Numbered from the stretch's first letter, positions 27,251-34,526 are shown. The stretch is 64,000 nucleotides of DNA from Oscillospiraceae bacterium (GCA_004554485.1 SFLS01000021.1:15008-79007), one strand, 5' to 3'. Translations and numbers: made by a program. Notes: generated by a model not told the origin, from the letters alone.

Positions 27251-28269
27251 CAGTTGGTTCCTCCTTTGGCAGTCAGGTGCAGCAGGTGCGCAATCCCGGG
27301 GATGGATTCCCCCTGCTGGCAGGCGGTGGGGGACATCAGCGCCCCGGTGGCCATAAACAGGATATTGCGGTATTTGCCCTGCTGCATCGCCGGCAGAAAA
27401 TGGGCGCACATCACGGCAGCGCTGCATCCGCAGCCGGAAGCGCCGGCATCTACCTGCTGCTTTTCCCGTTCGTACAGCATCAGGCCGCAGTCGGTGTAGC
27501 GGGGGCGCAGGTCACAGTTTTCCTCCGCGGCCAGCCGGACCAGCAGATCGCTGCCCACCTGCGCCAGATCCCCGGTAATGATCTTGTCATAGTCGGCAGG
27601 GGAGGTGCCGGTATCGGTAAAGTACTGTCGCAGGGTATCCCAGGCGGCAGGAGCCATGGCGGCGCCCATGTTGTTCATATCGGTCACCCCCAGGTCCACC
27701 ACCCGCCCGATGCAGACCTCCCGCACCGTGATGGGACCGGCCATCCCCACCAGTGCCGCGCCGGCCGCCGTAGCGGTATGCTGGGCGGTGGGGGTGCGCA
27801 CCCCGCCGTAATCCAGCGGAAAGCGGAACTGCCGCTCGCTGGAGCAGAAGTGCGAGGAGGTGACTGCCAGCGCCTTGCGCGCCGCGCCGCTTTCCACCAG
27901 CAGCGAAGCCAGCGTCAGGCTTTCTGCCATGGTGCTGCACGCCCCGTACAGCCCCAAAAAGGGCCGGCCCTGCTCCCGCACCGCATAGGCGGAAGCGATG
28001 CACTGGTTCAGCAGATCGCCGCCCAGCATCACGTCGACCTGCTCCGCCGTGGTATTGCCCTTCTGCAGCGCCAGCTCGATGGCCAGCGTCTGCATTTTTG
28101 TTTCGGCCTTTTCCCAGCTTTTCTCGCCGAAGCTGCTGTCCTCCACCAGCCGGTCAAATTCCGCGCCCAGCGGACCTTCCTTTTCCATGCGGCTGCCTAC
28201 CGCCGCTGTCGCCGCGATGGCCACCGGCTTTTCCAGCCGGATGGTCCCCGCTCCGATTCGGATCGCCAT
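27250..28269 (-). CDS. spoVAD: Stage V sporulation protein AD
   Basis: Thiolase-fold protein that binds dipicolinic acid in the SpoVA complex. The 339 residues start IRIGAGTIRLEKPVAIAATAAVG and contain LGLYGACSTMAESL near the position of the thiolase active-site loop, SERQFRFPLDYGGVRTPTAQ and the C-terminal MATGALMSPTACQQGESIPGIAHL. GGAGGAAAC precedes the ATG at 28269; the frame is open further upstream through repeat R5 but without support. Gap of 157 bases to spoVAC is filled by R5. Confidence 0.97.
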   Translation of the reverse strand: MAIRIGAGTIRLEKPVAIAATAAVGSRMEKEGPLGAEFDRLVEDSSFGEKSWEKAETKMQTLAIELALQKGNTTAEQVDVMLGGDLLNQCIASAYAVREQGRPFLGLYGACSTMAESLTLASLLVESGAARKALAVTSSHFCSSERQFRFPLDYGGVRTPTAQHTATAAGAALVGMAGPITVREVCIGRVVDLGVTDMNNMGAAMAPAAWDTLRQYFTDTGTSPADYDKIITGDLAQVGSDLLVRLAAEENCDLRPRYTDCGLMLYEREKQQVDAGASGCGCSAAVMCAHFLPAMQQGKYRNILFMATGALMSPTACQQGESIPGIAHLLHLTAKGGTN

Positions 28270-28313
28270 CTTGTTTCCTCCTGTTTTTCCATAATCCTGC
28301 CGCCGGTCTGTAA

Positions 28314-28400
28314 GCGGCCCCGCCGGCGCTTCGCGCCCGCGGGACGCCCCCCTGCGGGGGCGTCCCGTCCCCGGCCCTGCGGGCCGGGCGGCGGGGCCGC
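28314..28400. repeat. Modular palindromic repeat element R5
   Basis: Outer arms GCGGCCCCGCCG (28314-28325) and CGGCGGGGCCGC (28389-28400); inner hairpins GGCGC-TTC-GCGCC, a GGGACGCCCCC stem with a CTGC loop, and CCGGCCC-TGC-GGGCCGG. It sits inside the spoVA operon between spoVAC and spoVAD. Confidence 0.8.
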
Positions 28401-28426
28401 TGTCCCCCGCGCTTCGCACCGGGCTT

Positions 28427-28870
28427 TTACGCCAGGCCAAAAATCACCAACACCAGCCCGTACAGAATACTGGCCACCGTCCCGTACACCACCACCGGCC
28501 CCGCGATCACAAACAGCTTGGCCGCCAGCCCCAGCACAAAGCCCTCGCTTTTGAACTCGATGGCGGGGGAAGACATGGCGTTGGCAAAGCCGGTGATGGG
28601 TACCAGCGTGCCGGCGCCCGCCTTTCTGGCCAACTTCTGGTACCAGCCCAGCCCGGTCGTCACCACCGAAAGCAACACCAGCGTCACCGAGCACCAAGCG
28701 CCTGCTTCGTCCTTCGTCAGCCCCAGACTTCCGTACCAGTCGGTCAGGGCCTGTCCCACCACACAGATCAGTCCCCCCACCAAAAAAGCCATCGGCAGCG
28801 TTTTGGCGCTCTGGCTCGGCGGGGAGCTTTCTCTCAGCATCTTGTTGTATTCCTTGGGGGTTTTTCCCAT
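28427..28870 (-). CDS. spoVAC: Stage V sporulation protein AC
   Basis: Polytopic protein forming the mechanosensitive part of the SpoVA dipicolinate channel. The 147 residues begin MGKTPKEYNKMLRESSPPSQ (cytoplasmic) and then hold about four helices with family segments AFLVGGLICVVGQALTDWY, GWYQKLARKAGAGTLVPITG and FANAMSSPAIEFKSEG. The ATG at 28870 has AAGGAG 9 bases upstream; a nearer ATG is out of frame. A sigma-G-like promoter lies 33 bases upstream. Confidence 0.95.
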   Translation of the reverse strand: MGKTPKEYNKMLRESSPPSQSAKTLPMAFLVGGLICVVGQALTDWYGSLGLTKDEAGAWCSVTLVLLSVVTTGLGWYQKLARKAGAGTLVPITGFANAMSSPAIEFKSEGFVLGLAAKLFVIAGPVVVYGTVASILYGLVLVIFGLA

Positions 28871-28902
28871 TCTGCATCGCTCCTTTTTCGGGTTCTCAAG
28901 GG

Positions 28903-28931
28903 TATTATGCCCTCCTTTGCCAGCTTTATCC
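28903..28931 (-). promoter_or_regulatory. Sigma-G-like promoter of the spoVA operon
   Basis: Reverse strand GGATA (28931-28927), 17-base spacer, CATAATA (28909-28903). The -10 matches the sigma-G consensus fully; the -35 has one mismatch and the spacer is one base short. Forespore control is what is known for spoVA in Bacillus. Confidence 0.55.
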
Positions 28932-29101
28932 GCTTTTTCCTGCCTTTGGGCGCGACCGCTTTGCGCCCCCTCGGGCGTCCCCTGCGGGGCCGCCCTCGCC
29001 CAGCGCCGCGGCCACGCCCTCCTTTTTCCCCGAATCCGCCCCTCTTTTTCCAGTATTTTCAATAAATTCGTGAACCGGCTGTAAAGTTTTTTCCTGTTTG
29101 G

Positions 29102-29130
29102 TAGACAAGCCGCCAAAAAACCGCTATAAT
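29102..29130 (+). promoter_or_regulatory. Promoter of the trigger-factor-like gene
   Basis: TAGACA (29102-29107), 17-base spacer, TATAAT (29125-29130). Confidence 0.8.
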
Positions 29131-29183
29131 AACAAACGATATTATGCCGCCCGTTTTGGCGGCAGTTGTTTGGAGGAACAAAA

Positions 29184-30344
29184 ATGAACAGATTAGTAAA
29201 AGTTCTGGCCGCCATGATGGCGCTGCTGCTCTGCCTGGGGCTGACCGCCTGCGCCGGCAAGCAGGGCAACGGAGACGCCGCCGTCAATTACAGCCTGGGA
29301 CTGACCACCGACGGCCGGTTCGAGGGCATCGCCGCCAAGGACTACGTTACCCTGGGCCAGTACACCAGCCTCACCTACCCCGAGGAGGTGACCTCCGTCA
29401 AGGAGGAGGATATCCAGACCCGCATCGATTCCATCATGTCGAGCCACACCTATACCAACGAGGTGACTGACCGCGCCGTCCAGGATGGCGATACCCTCAA
29501 CATCGATTACGTCGGCAAGGTGGACGGTGTCGCCTTCGAGGGCGGCAGCACCGACGGCAACGGCACTCAGGTCACCATCGGCGTCACCAGCTATATTGAT
29601 GACTTCCTGGAGCAGCTCATCGGCCACCAGCCCGGCGAAACCTTTGATATCGAGGTCACCTTCCCCGATCCCTATGAGAACAACCCCGACCTGGCCGGCA
29701 AGGACGCCGTCTTTACCGTCACCGTCAACCACATCGTGGAAACCTACACCTACGAGCTGACCGACGACTTTGTCGCCGATAACCTGCAGGCGGATTACGG
29801 CTACACCTCCATCGCGGATATGCGGGAGAAGATCGCCGCCGACCTGCACGACACACAGGTCTACAACTACATGATCGAAACCGTCCTGGAGAACTGCCCC
29901 GTCAGCGAAGTGCCCCAGAAGCTGGTGGATAACGAGATCACCATCACCGTCAAGCAGCTCAAGTATCAGGCGCTGCAGTACAATATGGATGCTTCCACGC
30001 TGTTCACCTATTACTACGGCGTCGCGGATGAGGATGCCTTCCGCACCACCTACGAGGAGGATATCCGCGAGCAGATCTCCCAGTACCTCGTAATGATGGC
30101 CATCGCCGAGGATGCCGGCCTGATCGCCACCGAGCAGGATGTCAAGGATTATTTCCTGGAGGAAATGGATACCGAGGATTATTCCGAATATGTCAAGAAC
30201 TACGGCTACGGCTACATCTACCGCGCCGTCACCTTCAATAACGTCGGCAACTATCTGCAGGAACAGAATCCCGCTCCGGCCTACGCCTCCGTCGAGGAGA
30301 TCATCCTCCCCGCCGCTGAAGCCGAAACCCAACCCGCGGAATAA
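29184..30344 (+). CDS. Secreted trigger-factor-like FKBP peptidyl-prolyl isomerase lipoprotein
   Basis: A 386-residue lipoprotein: signal peptide ending LGLTAC with the lipid Cys near residue 23, an N-terminal ribosome-domain-like segment, an FKBP domain at about 95-190 (DTLNIDYVGKVDGVAFEGG, then HQPGETFDIEVTFPDPY) and a C-terminal trigger-factor helical domain. It lacks the ribosome-binding loop GFRxGK of true trigger factor and is exported, so it is probably an extracellular foldase, comparable in role to PrsA. The ATG at 29184 follows GGAGGAAC. It ends in a Glu/Ala/Pro-rich tail. Confidence 0.87.
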   Translation: MNRLVKVLAAMMALLLCLGLTACAGKQGNGDAAVNYSLGLTTDGRFEGIAAKDYVTLGQYTSLTYPEEVTSVKEEDIQTRIDSIMSSHTYTNEVTDRAVQDGDTLNIDYVGKVDGVAFEGGSTDGNGTQVTIGVTSYIDDFLEQLIGHQPGETFDIEVTFPDPYENNPDLAGKDAVFTVTVNHIVETYTYELTDDFVADNLQADYGYTSIADMREKIAADLHDTQVYNYMIETVLENCPVSEVPQKLVDNEITITVKQLKYQALQYNMDASTLFTYYYGVADEDAFRTTYEEDIREQISQYLVMMAIAEDAGLIATEQDVKDYFLEEMDTEDYSEYVKNYGYGYIYRAVTFNNVGNYLQEQNPAPAYASVEEIILPAAEAETQPAE

Positions 30345-30362
30345 CCCCCTTTTCTGCCCGAT

Positions 30363-30393
30363 GGGCCGCCGCGCTGCCGCGCGGCGGCCTTTT
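30363..30393 (+). terminator. Terminator of the trigger-factor-like gene
   Basis: GGCCGCCGCGC-TGCC-GCGCGGCGGCC followed by TTTT, 20 bases after the stop. Confidence 0.8.
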
Positions 30394-30435
30394 GCGTCCG
30401 CGGGCCCTTGTCCGGTCTCTGCCGGGCGAGGGGTT

Positions 30436-30521
30436 CCCCGCAGGGTGGGCGGCCCCGGCCGCCCGCGGGCCTTACGGCCCGCCCGCCGCGCCGCCTGCGG
30501 CGGCGCGGCCCCTGCGGGGCC
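30436..30521. repeat. Modular palindromic repeat element R6
   Basis: CCCCGCAGGG at the left end and CCCCTGCGGGG at the right end enclose GGGCGGCC-CCG-GCCGCCC, GCGGGCC-TTAC-GGCCCGC-type and GCGCCGCC-TGC-GGCGGCGC hairpins. It lies in the roughly 390-base gap between the foldase gene and pgi. Confidence 0.7.
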
Positions 30522-30610
30522 TCCCCCCGAACCTCCCCCGGCGCCCACCGTTGGCGTAAAGGGAATTATACCCCCTGTTGATTCTTTCCCCGTTATTTCG
30601 GCTTTCCACC

Positions 30611-30632
30611 TTTTCCACACGGTTTTCCACAC
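30611..30632 (+). other. Two tandem DnaA-box-like sequences upstream of pgi
   Basis: TTTTCCACAC occurs at 30611-30620 and again at 30623-30632, a 12-base period. The core TTTCCACA is the same as in the boxes at oriC. DnaA binding here is inference. Confidence 0.4.
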
Positions 30633-30666
30633 CGCGCGCCGCCCGCCGGCAAACGCTGCCAACCCC

Positions 30667-30695
30667 TTGCAAACCCCGCCGTTTTAGGGTAGAAT
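30667..30695 (+). promoter_or_regulatory. Promoter of pgi
   Basis: TTGCAA (30667-30672), 17-base spacer, TAGAAT (30690-30695), 42 bases before the start. Confidence 0.65.
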
Positions 30696-30736
30696 AGGAT
30701 CAGGAAAGTATCTTTACCCGAAAAGAGGTTTTCACT

Positions 30737-32074
30737 ATGGCTATCACTCTGCGGGAACAGTATCTGGAGGGCTTTATCGCTCCCGGTGAAATGGACTGCA
30801 TGGCGCCCCAGGTGGCGGCGGCGGTGGCCCAGCTGCGCCAGCACACCGGCGCGGGCAGCGATTTTCACGGCTGGCTCACCCTGCCGCGGGATTTTGACCG
30901 GGAGGAGCTCTCCCGCATCCACGCGGCGGCCGAAAAGATCCGCTCCGACAGCGACCTTCTCATCGTCATCGGCATCGGCGGCAGCTATCTCGGCGCGCGC
31001 AGCGCCATCGAGCTGCTCCGTTCCCCCCACTATAACGCGCTGGGCAAGGATGGCCCCGCCATCTACTTTGCGGGCTGCAACCTTTCCGGCAGCTATCTGT
31101 CGGAGCTGCTCGCCCTCTGCGAGGGCCGGCGGGTCTCCCTCAATGTCATCTCCAAATCCGGCACCACCACCGAACCGGCGCTGGCCTTCCGGGTGCTGCG
31201 CGGCATAATGGAGCAGCGCTACGGCAGCGAGGCCGCCGGGCGCATCTACTGCACCACCGACCGCGCCCGCGGCACCCTCAAGTCGCTGGCCGACCGGGAG
31301 GGCTGGCCGACCTTCGTTATCCCCGATGACGTCGGCGGGCGCTACTCGGTGCTGACTGCCGTGGGCCTTTTGCCGATGGCGGTCGCCGGCATCGATATCG
31401 ACGCCGTCCTGCGCGGCGCCCACACCGCCATGACCGAGCTGGCCAACGAGGATTTTTCCGCCAACCCCTGCTACCGCTACGCGGCGCTGCGCAATCTTCT
31501 GCTGCGCCGGGGCAAGGCCATCGAGGTCTTTGCCAGCTACGAGCCGCGCTTTACCCAGATGGGGGAGTGGCTCAAGCAGTTGTTCGGCGAAAGCGAGGGC
31601 AAGGACGGCAAGGGGCTGTTCCCGGCCTCGGTCGCCTTTACCACCGACCTGCACTCGATGGGCCAGTTTATCCAGGATGGCAGCCGCAACCTGTTCGAAA
31701 CGGTCATCGATTTTCGCACCCCTGCCGCCGACCTGACAGTCGGGGAGGATCCGGAGAATCTGGACGGCCTCAACTTCCTTTCCGGCATGGCGATGAGCCA
31801 GATCAACCGGCGCGCCATGCAGGGCACCATTCTGGCGCACACCCGGGGCGGCGTGCCCAACCTGGTGCTGGAAGTCCCCGCGATCAACGAGGAGGAGTAC
31901 GGCTACCTGGTCTACTTCTTTATGCTGGCCTGCGGCGTCAGCGGCTATCTGCTGGGGGTCAACCCCTTTGACCAGCCCGGCGTGGAAGCCTACAAAAAGA
32001 ATATGTTTGCCCTGCTGGGCAAGCCCGGTTACGAAGCGCTGCGCGGGGAGCTTCTGCAGCGCCTGGGCGAATGA
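30737..32074 (+). CDS. pgi: Glucose-6-phosphate isomerase
   Basis: Interconverts glucose 6-phosphate and fructose 6-phosphate. The 445 residues fit the shorter gram-positive PGI form. SIS-domain features are visible: IGIGGSYLGARSAIELL (about 77-93), NVISKSGTTTEPALAF, the conserved glutamate region FTTDLHSMGQFIQDG and the C-terminal VNPFDQPGVEAYK. AAGAGG precedes the ATG. The P-loop gene follows 85 bases later and may share the transcript. Confidence 0.97.
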   Translation: MAITLREQYLEGFIAPGEMDCMAPQVAAAVAQLRQHTGAGSDFHGWLTLPRDFDREELSRIHAAAEKIRSDSDLLIVIGIGGSYLGARSAIELLRSPHYNALGKDGPAIYFAGCNLSGSYLSELLALCEGRRVSLNVISKSGTTTEPALAFRVLRGIMEQRYGSEAAGRIYCTTDRARGTLKSLADREGWPTFVIPDDVGGRYSVLTAVGLLPMAVAGIDIDAVLRGAHTAMTELANEDFSANPCYRYAALRNLLLRRGKAIEVFASYEPRFTQMGEWLKQLFGESEGKDGKGLFPASVAFTTDLHSMGQFIQDGSRNLFETVIDFRTPAADLTVGEDPENLDGLNFLSGMAMSQINRRAMQGTILAHTRGGVPNLVLEVPAINEEEYGYLVYFFMLACGVSGYLLGVNPFDQPGVEAYKKNMFALLGKPGYEALRGELLQRLGE

Positions 32075-32159
32075 TCTTATCCTTTCTGGGCAGCGGCCCT
32101 TTAAGAGAATAGAAGAAGAAACCAGTCCCGACCACCAAATTCCAAGGAGGAACACAAAT

Positions 32160-32579
32160 ATGGTTCAGTTAATCGTAGGACACAAAGGCTCCGGCAAGAC
32201 CAAGGCCATGGTGGAAATGGCCAATCGCGCCGTCAAGGAAAGCAAAGGCAACGTCGTCGTGGTTGAAAAGGACGTCCGTCTGACCTATGAGATCAGCAGT
32301 CAGGCACGTCTGGTCTATTCCGATGAATACGCCATTTCCGGCTACGATGCCGTTTACGGCTTCATCACCGGGCTGCTGGCCGGCAACTACGATATCACCC
32401 ACATCTATGTCGACCCCATCTTCAAGATGTGCGGCCGTGATTTCGAAGCGTTTACCCAGATGGTCAACCGTCTGGAAAACCTGCCGGCCGCCAAGGAGGT
32501 CACCATCGTCTTTACCCTTTCCTGCGAGCCGGAGGATCTGCCTTACCATCTGCGGGATATGCTGATTAAAAAGTGGTAA
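32160..32579 (+). CDS. Small P-loop ATP-binding protein, function unknown
   Basis: A 139-residue protein with a clear Walker A at the N-terminus, GHKGSGKTK (about 7-15), a possible Walker B in ITHIYVDPIF (about 80-89) and a C-terminal VTIVFTLSCEPEDLP strand. The ATG at 32160 follows AAGGAGGAAC. It is sometimes called a PilT-like protein, but no pilus genes are near and most of PilT is missing. A stand-alone AAA-like or kinase-like nucleotide-binding protein is the safest description. Confidence 0.75.
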   Translation: MVQLIVGHKGSGKTKAMVEMANRAVKESKGNVVVVEKDVRLTYEISSQARLVYSDEYAISGYDAVYGFITGLLAGNYDITHIYVDPIFKMCGRDFEAFTQMVNRLENLPAAKEVTIVFTLSCEPEDLPYHLRDMLIKKW

Positions 32580-32613
32580 GCGGCAAGGCGGCTGATCCGT
32601 GATTTGTAAAAAG

Positions 32614-32664
32614 CGGGGCAGCGCCCGGAGAGAGCGATCTTTCCCGGGCGGCTGTCCCTTTTTC
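32614..32664 (+). terminator. Terminator of the P-loop gene
   Basis: GGGGCAGC-CCCGG pairs with CCGGG-GGCTGTCCC around a loop of about 15 bases, followed by TTTTT. Confidence 0.75.
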
Positions 32665-32691
32665 CTGGGTAAGCGGCAAGGCAGGGGCGGC

Positions 32692-32776
32692 GGGGCGCAG
32701 CCCTGTTTTGGCTTCGCCAAAACCCACGAGCTTCGCTCGTGGCGACGAGCCTGCGGCTCGTCGCGGGCTGCGCCCC
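32692..32776. repeat. Modular palindromic repeat element R7 (type example)
   Basis: Outer arms GGGGCGCAGCCC (32692-32703) and GGGCTGCGCCCC (32765-32776). Between them, three perfect hairpins: GTTTTGGC-TTC-GCCAAAAC (32705-32723), CCACGAGC-TTC-GCTCGTGG (32724-32742), CGACGAGCC-TGC-GGCTCGTCG (32743-32763). Loops read GAA, GAA, GCA on the reverse strand. No open frame uses it. Confidence 0.9.
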
Positions 32777-32820
32777 GGTCCCGTCCCCTGCACAAGCCGC
32801 GATAAAGAAAGGAGCCGCCC

Positions 32821-33123
32821 ATGAAGCATCGCATCACCGCCGTCCTTTTCCTTGCCGTCTTTCTCTGCCTCATGCCGCTTACCGCCTGCGGCACAGAGCC
32901 GACCCTTGCCGATTATAAAGCCATCGAGGCCGGTACGCCCCGCAGCGAGATCCTCGAAAAGTTCGGCGAGCCGCACAGCTTTCTTTCCGGGCTTTTCGGG
33001 GATATTTACCGCTGTGAGGACAAGCTGGTGATCATCTACTACGATTCCGACGCCTACGGCAGCGAAGACGCCCCGGTGCTGGAGGTCCACATCACCGACC
33101 GGCAGCTGCCGGCCGGCCCGTAA
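32821..33123 (+). CDS. Small BamE/SmpA-like lipoprotein
   Basis: A 100-residue lipoprotein. Signal peptide MKHRITAVLFLAVFL... ends LTAC with the lipid Cys near residue 23. The mature part, ADYKAIEAGTPRSEILEKFGEPHS followed by a short beta strand, has the SmpA/OmlA/BamE helix-strand pattern (tight G-x-x-x-x-E-I-x-x-x-F-G-E-P). In a gram-positive there is no Bam complex, so its role is unknown. AAAGGAG precedes the ATG. Gap of 58 bases to crcB. Confidence 0.75.
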   Translation: MKHRITAVLFLAVFLCLMPLTACGTEPTLADYKAIEAGTPRSEILEKFGEPHSFLSGLFGDIYRCEDKLVIIYYDSDAYGSEDAPVLEVHITDRQLPAGP

Positions 33124-33181
33124 GGTTGCTCCCGCAGGCGCAGGCCATAAGCATCACTTTACTTTCCCGGAGGTTTTTGCA

Positions 33182-33556
33182 ATGTCCCGATTTCTGTGGG
33201 TAGCGCTGGGCGGCGCTTTGGGCGCTATGCTGCGCTACGCCGTCAGCCTCATTCCCGTGCGGGGCAGCTTTCCTGTCCTCACCCTGCTCACCAATCTGCT
33301 GGGCGCTCTGCTCATCGGGTTTATTGCCGGCGCCGCTGAACAACGCAGCTTCCCGCCTGGCTTTCTTCTGTTTTCCAAAACGGGACTGTGCGGTGGGTTC
33401 ACCACCTTTTCCACCTTTTCGCTGGAAAGCTACGGCCTGCTGAAGGCCGGACGGCAGGGGGCGTTCTGGCTCTACACTATCCTCAGCGTGGGGCTATGCC
33501 TGTTGGGCATCTGGCTGGGCCATCTGGCCGCCCGCCGCCTGTATCCCTTATCCTGA
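33182..33556 (+). CDS. crcB: Fluoride ion channel CrcB/Fluc
   Basis: Dual-topology dimeric channel exporting fluoride. The 124 residues hold four transmembrane helices with the family pieces GGALGAMLRY (about 10-19), TLLTNLLGALLIGF (about 37-50) and GGFTTFSTFSLE (about 70-81), which carries the pore phenylalanines. CCGGAGG precedes the ATG. A single crcB copy implies a homodimer. The known crcB fluoride riboswitch is not visible upstream; the gene probably shares the lipoprotein transcript. Confidence 0.95.
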   Translation: MSRFLWVALGGALGAMLRYAVSLIPVRGSFPVLTLLTNLLGALLIGFIAGAAEQRSFPPGFLLFSKTGLCGGFTTFSTFSLESYGLLKAGRQGAFWLYTILSVGLCLLGIWLGHLAARRLYPLS

Positions 33557-33577
33557 TCCCGATCCCGGAGGTTCCTC

Positions 33578-34079
33578 ATGTATTTTCCCCGCGATATGAC
33601 CTTTCAGTACTTCTTTTTTGATACCTACCCCGGCTACTTTCTACAGGCCCTGCCGGTTGCGCTGCTTGCCGGGCTGGTTTATGCCCTGCTGCGGCGACGT
33701 CGGCCGCCCCGGCTTTCTGCCGGGCAGCTTGTCCTTTCCTCGCTTTTCGTCTGCTACCTGGCGGGGCTTTTGGTGCTTACCCTGTTCCAGTACGATCTGG
33801 CGGATCTGTACTATTATCTCTTTTACGGCCATCCCGGCCACAGCGGGCATCCGTGGTTCCTCTTCCAGTATGATCTGATCCCCACCCTCCACCGGCATTT
33901 CGATGCGGAAAAGGCGTACCGTGGCGGCCGGCCTCCTCACCTCGGTCGTCATCGAGCTGCTGCAACCTGTCTTCGGCCGCAGCTTTGATATCAACGATAT
34001 TATCCTGAACGGTCTCGGGGTCCTTCTTTCCGCCGCGGTCTTTTTCGGCGTTAGGGCCCTGCGCCGCCGGCGCCAATAA
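33578..34079 (+). pseudogene. Broken VanZ-family membrane protein
   Basis: The N-terminal part (33578 to about 33912) is a normal VanZ start: helices ALPVALLAGLVYALL and VLSSLFVCYLAGLLVLTLF, then DLIPTLHRHFDAE. After this the frame gives unrelated residues and stops at 33988. From about 33915 another frame resumes with a typical VanZ end, RTVAAGLLTSVVIELLQP then FDINDIILNGLGVLLSA..., to the TAA at 34077-34079. The expected segment with the NILLFxPFG-type helix is missing between them. So this is a deletion of roughly 100 bases or more plus a frameshift. CGGAGG precedes the ATG. Confidence 0.85.
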
Positions 34080-34102
34080 CCCTCCTTCCCGGTATGCAAT
34101 AC

Positions 34103-34135
34103 GGCCCGGCTGAGTGCTGCTCCGCCGGGCCTTTT
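34103..34135 (+). terminator. Terminator after the vanZ pseudogene
   Basis: GGCCCGGC (34103-34110) and GCCGGGCC (34124-34131) pair around a 13-base loop, followed by TTTT. Confidence 0.75.
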
Positions 34136-34211
34136 GGTCGGTGCGAGCTGCGCCCGCACCCTTTTTCGGGTTTCCGCATAGGATACCACAGCAACGAGGA
34201 GAGGGGGAGAG

Positions 34212-34376
34212 ATGATGCGCTGCCGTCCTCCCCGTCATGGCCGCGATTCCACGCTGTCCCTGTGCTGCATGGCCTTTGGGCTGGGAATGCTGCTGGCTCT
34301 CTGCGGGGAATTGCGTACCGCCCTGCTGTTTGCCGCGGCCGGGCTGGTGGTTTTGGGCTTTCGCTGCCGCCGTTAG
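34212..34376 (+). CDS. Small membrane protein, 54 residues, upstream of spoVM
   Basis: ATGATG at 34212 after a GGAGAGGGGGAGAG purine-rich site opens a 54-codon frame: a basic start (MMRCRPPRHGRD), two hydrophobic helices (TLSLCCMAFGLGMLLALCG and TALLFAAAGLVVLGF) and the end RCRR. I do not recognise a family. It lies 33 bases before spoVM and was probably kept with it, which suggests but does not show a role in sporulation. Confidence 0.6.
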   Translation: MMRCRPPRHGRDSTLSLCCMAFGLGMLLALCGELRTALLFAAAGLVVLGFRCRR

Positions 34377-34409
34377 CATCCGTTCAACCGTCAAAGGAGG
34401 TCATCACCC

Positions 34410-34499
34410 ATGAAAGTCGTCGTCTACCGCAGCCCGCATCTGCTCTCCGGCCTGCTTCGGGCCATCTTCCGCATCCGCCGGGAACCGGACGCCCTCTGA
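34410..34499 (+). CDS. spoVM: SpoVM, spore-envelope curvature-sensing peptide
   Basis: A 29-residue ORF with AAAGGAGG at ideal spacing. The sequence MKVVVYRSPHLLSGLLRAIF aligns without gaps to Bacillus SpoVM (MKFYTIKLPKFLGGIVRAML). Pro9, Gly14 and Arg17, important in Bacillus, are all in place. SpoVM is an amphipathic helix that recognises the convex forespore membrane and anchors the SpoIVA coat basement layer. The peptide is far below normal gene-calling limits. The C-terminus is slightly longer than in Bacillus (26 residues). Confidence 0.88.
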   Translation: MKVVVYRSPHLLSGLLRAIFRIRREPDAL

Positions 34500-34526
34500 G
34501 CCCCGGCCCCGTGCCACGCCCCTTTT

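Noticed and set aside
32692..32776. Element R7 and its relatives as CRISPR arrays or IS ends
   Set aside because: There are no regularly spaced identical repeats with unique spacers, and no transposase or target-site duplication is near. The units are hairpins of different sequence.
33124..33181. Fluoride riboswitch upstream of crcB
   Set aside because: The gap is only 58 bases and does not contain the conserved crcB-motif sequences or pseudoknot pairing.
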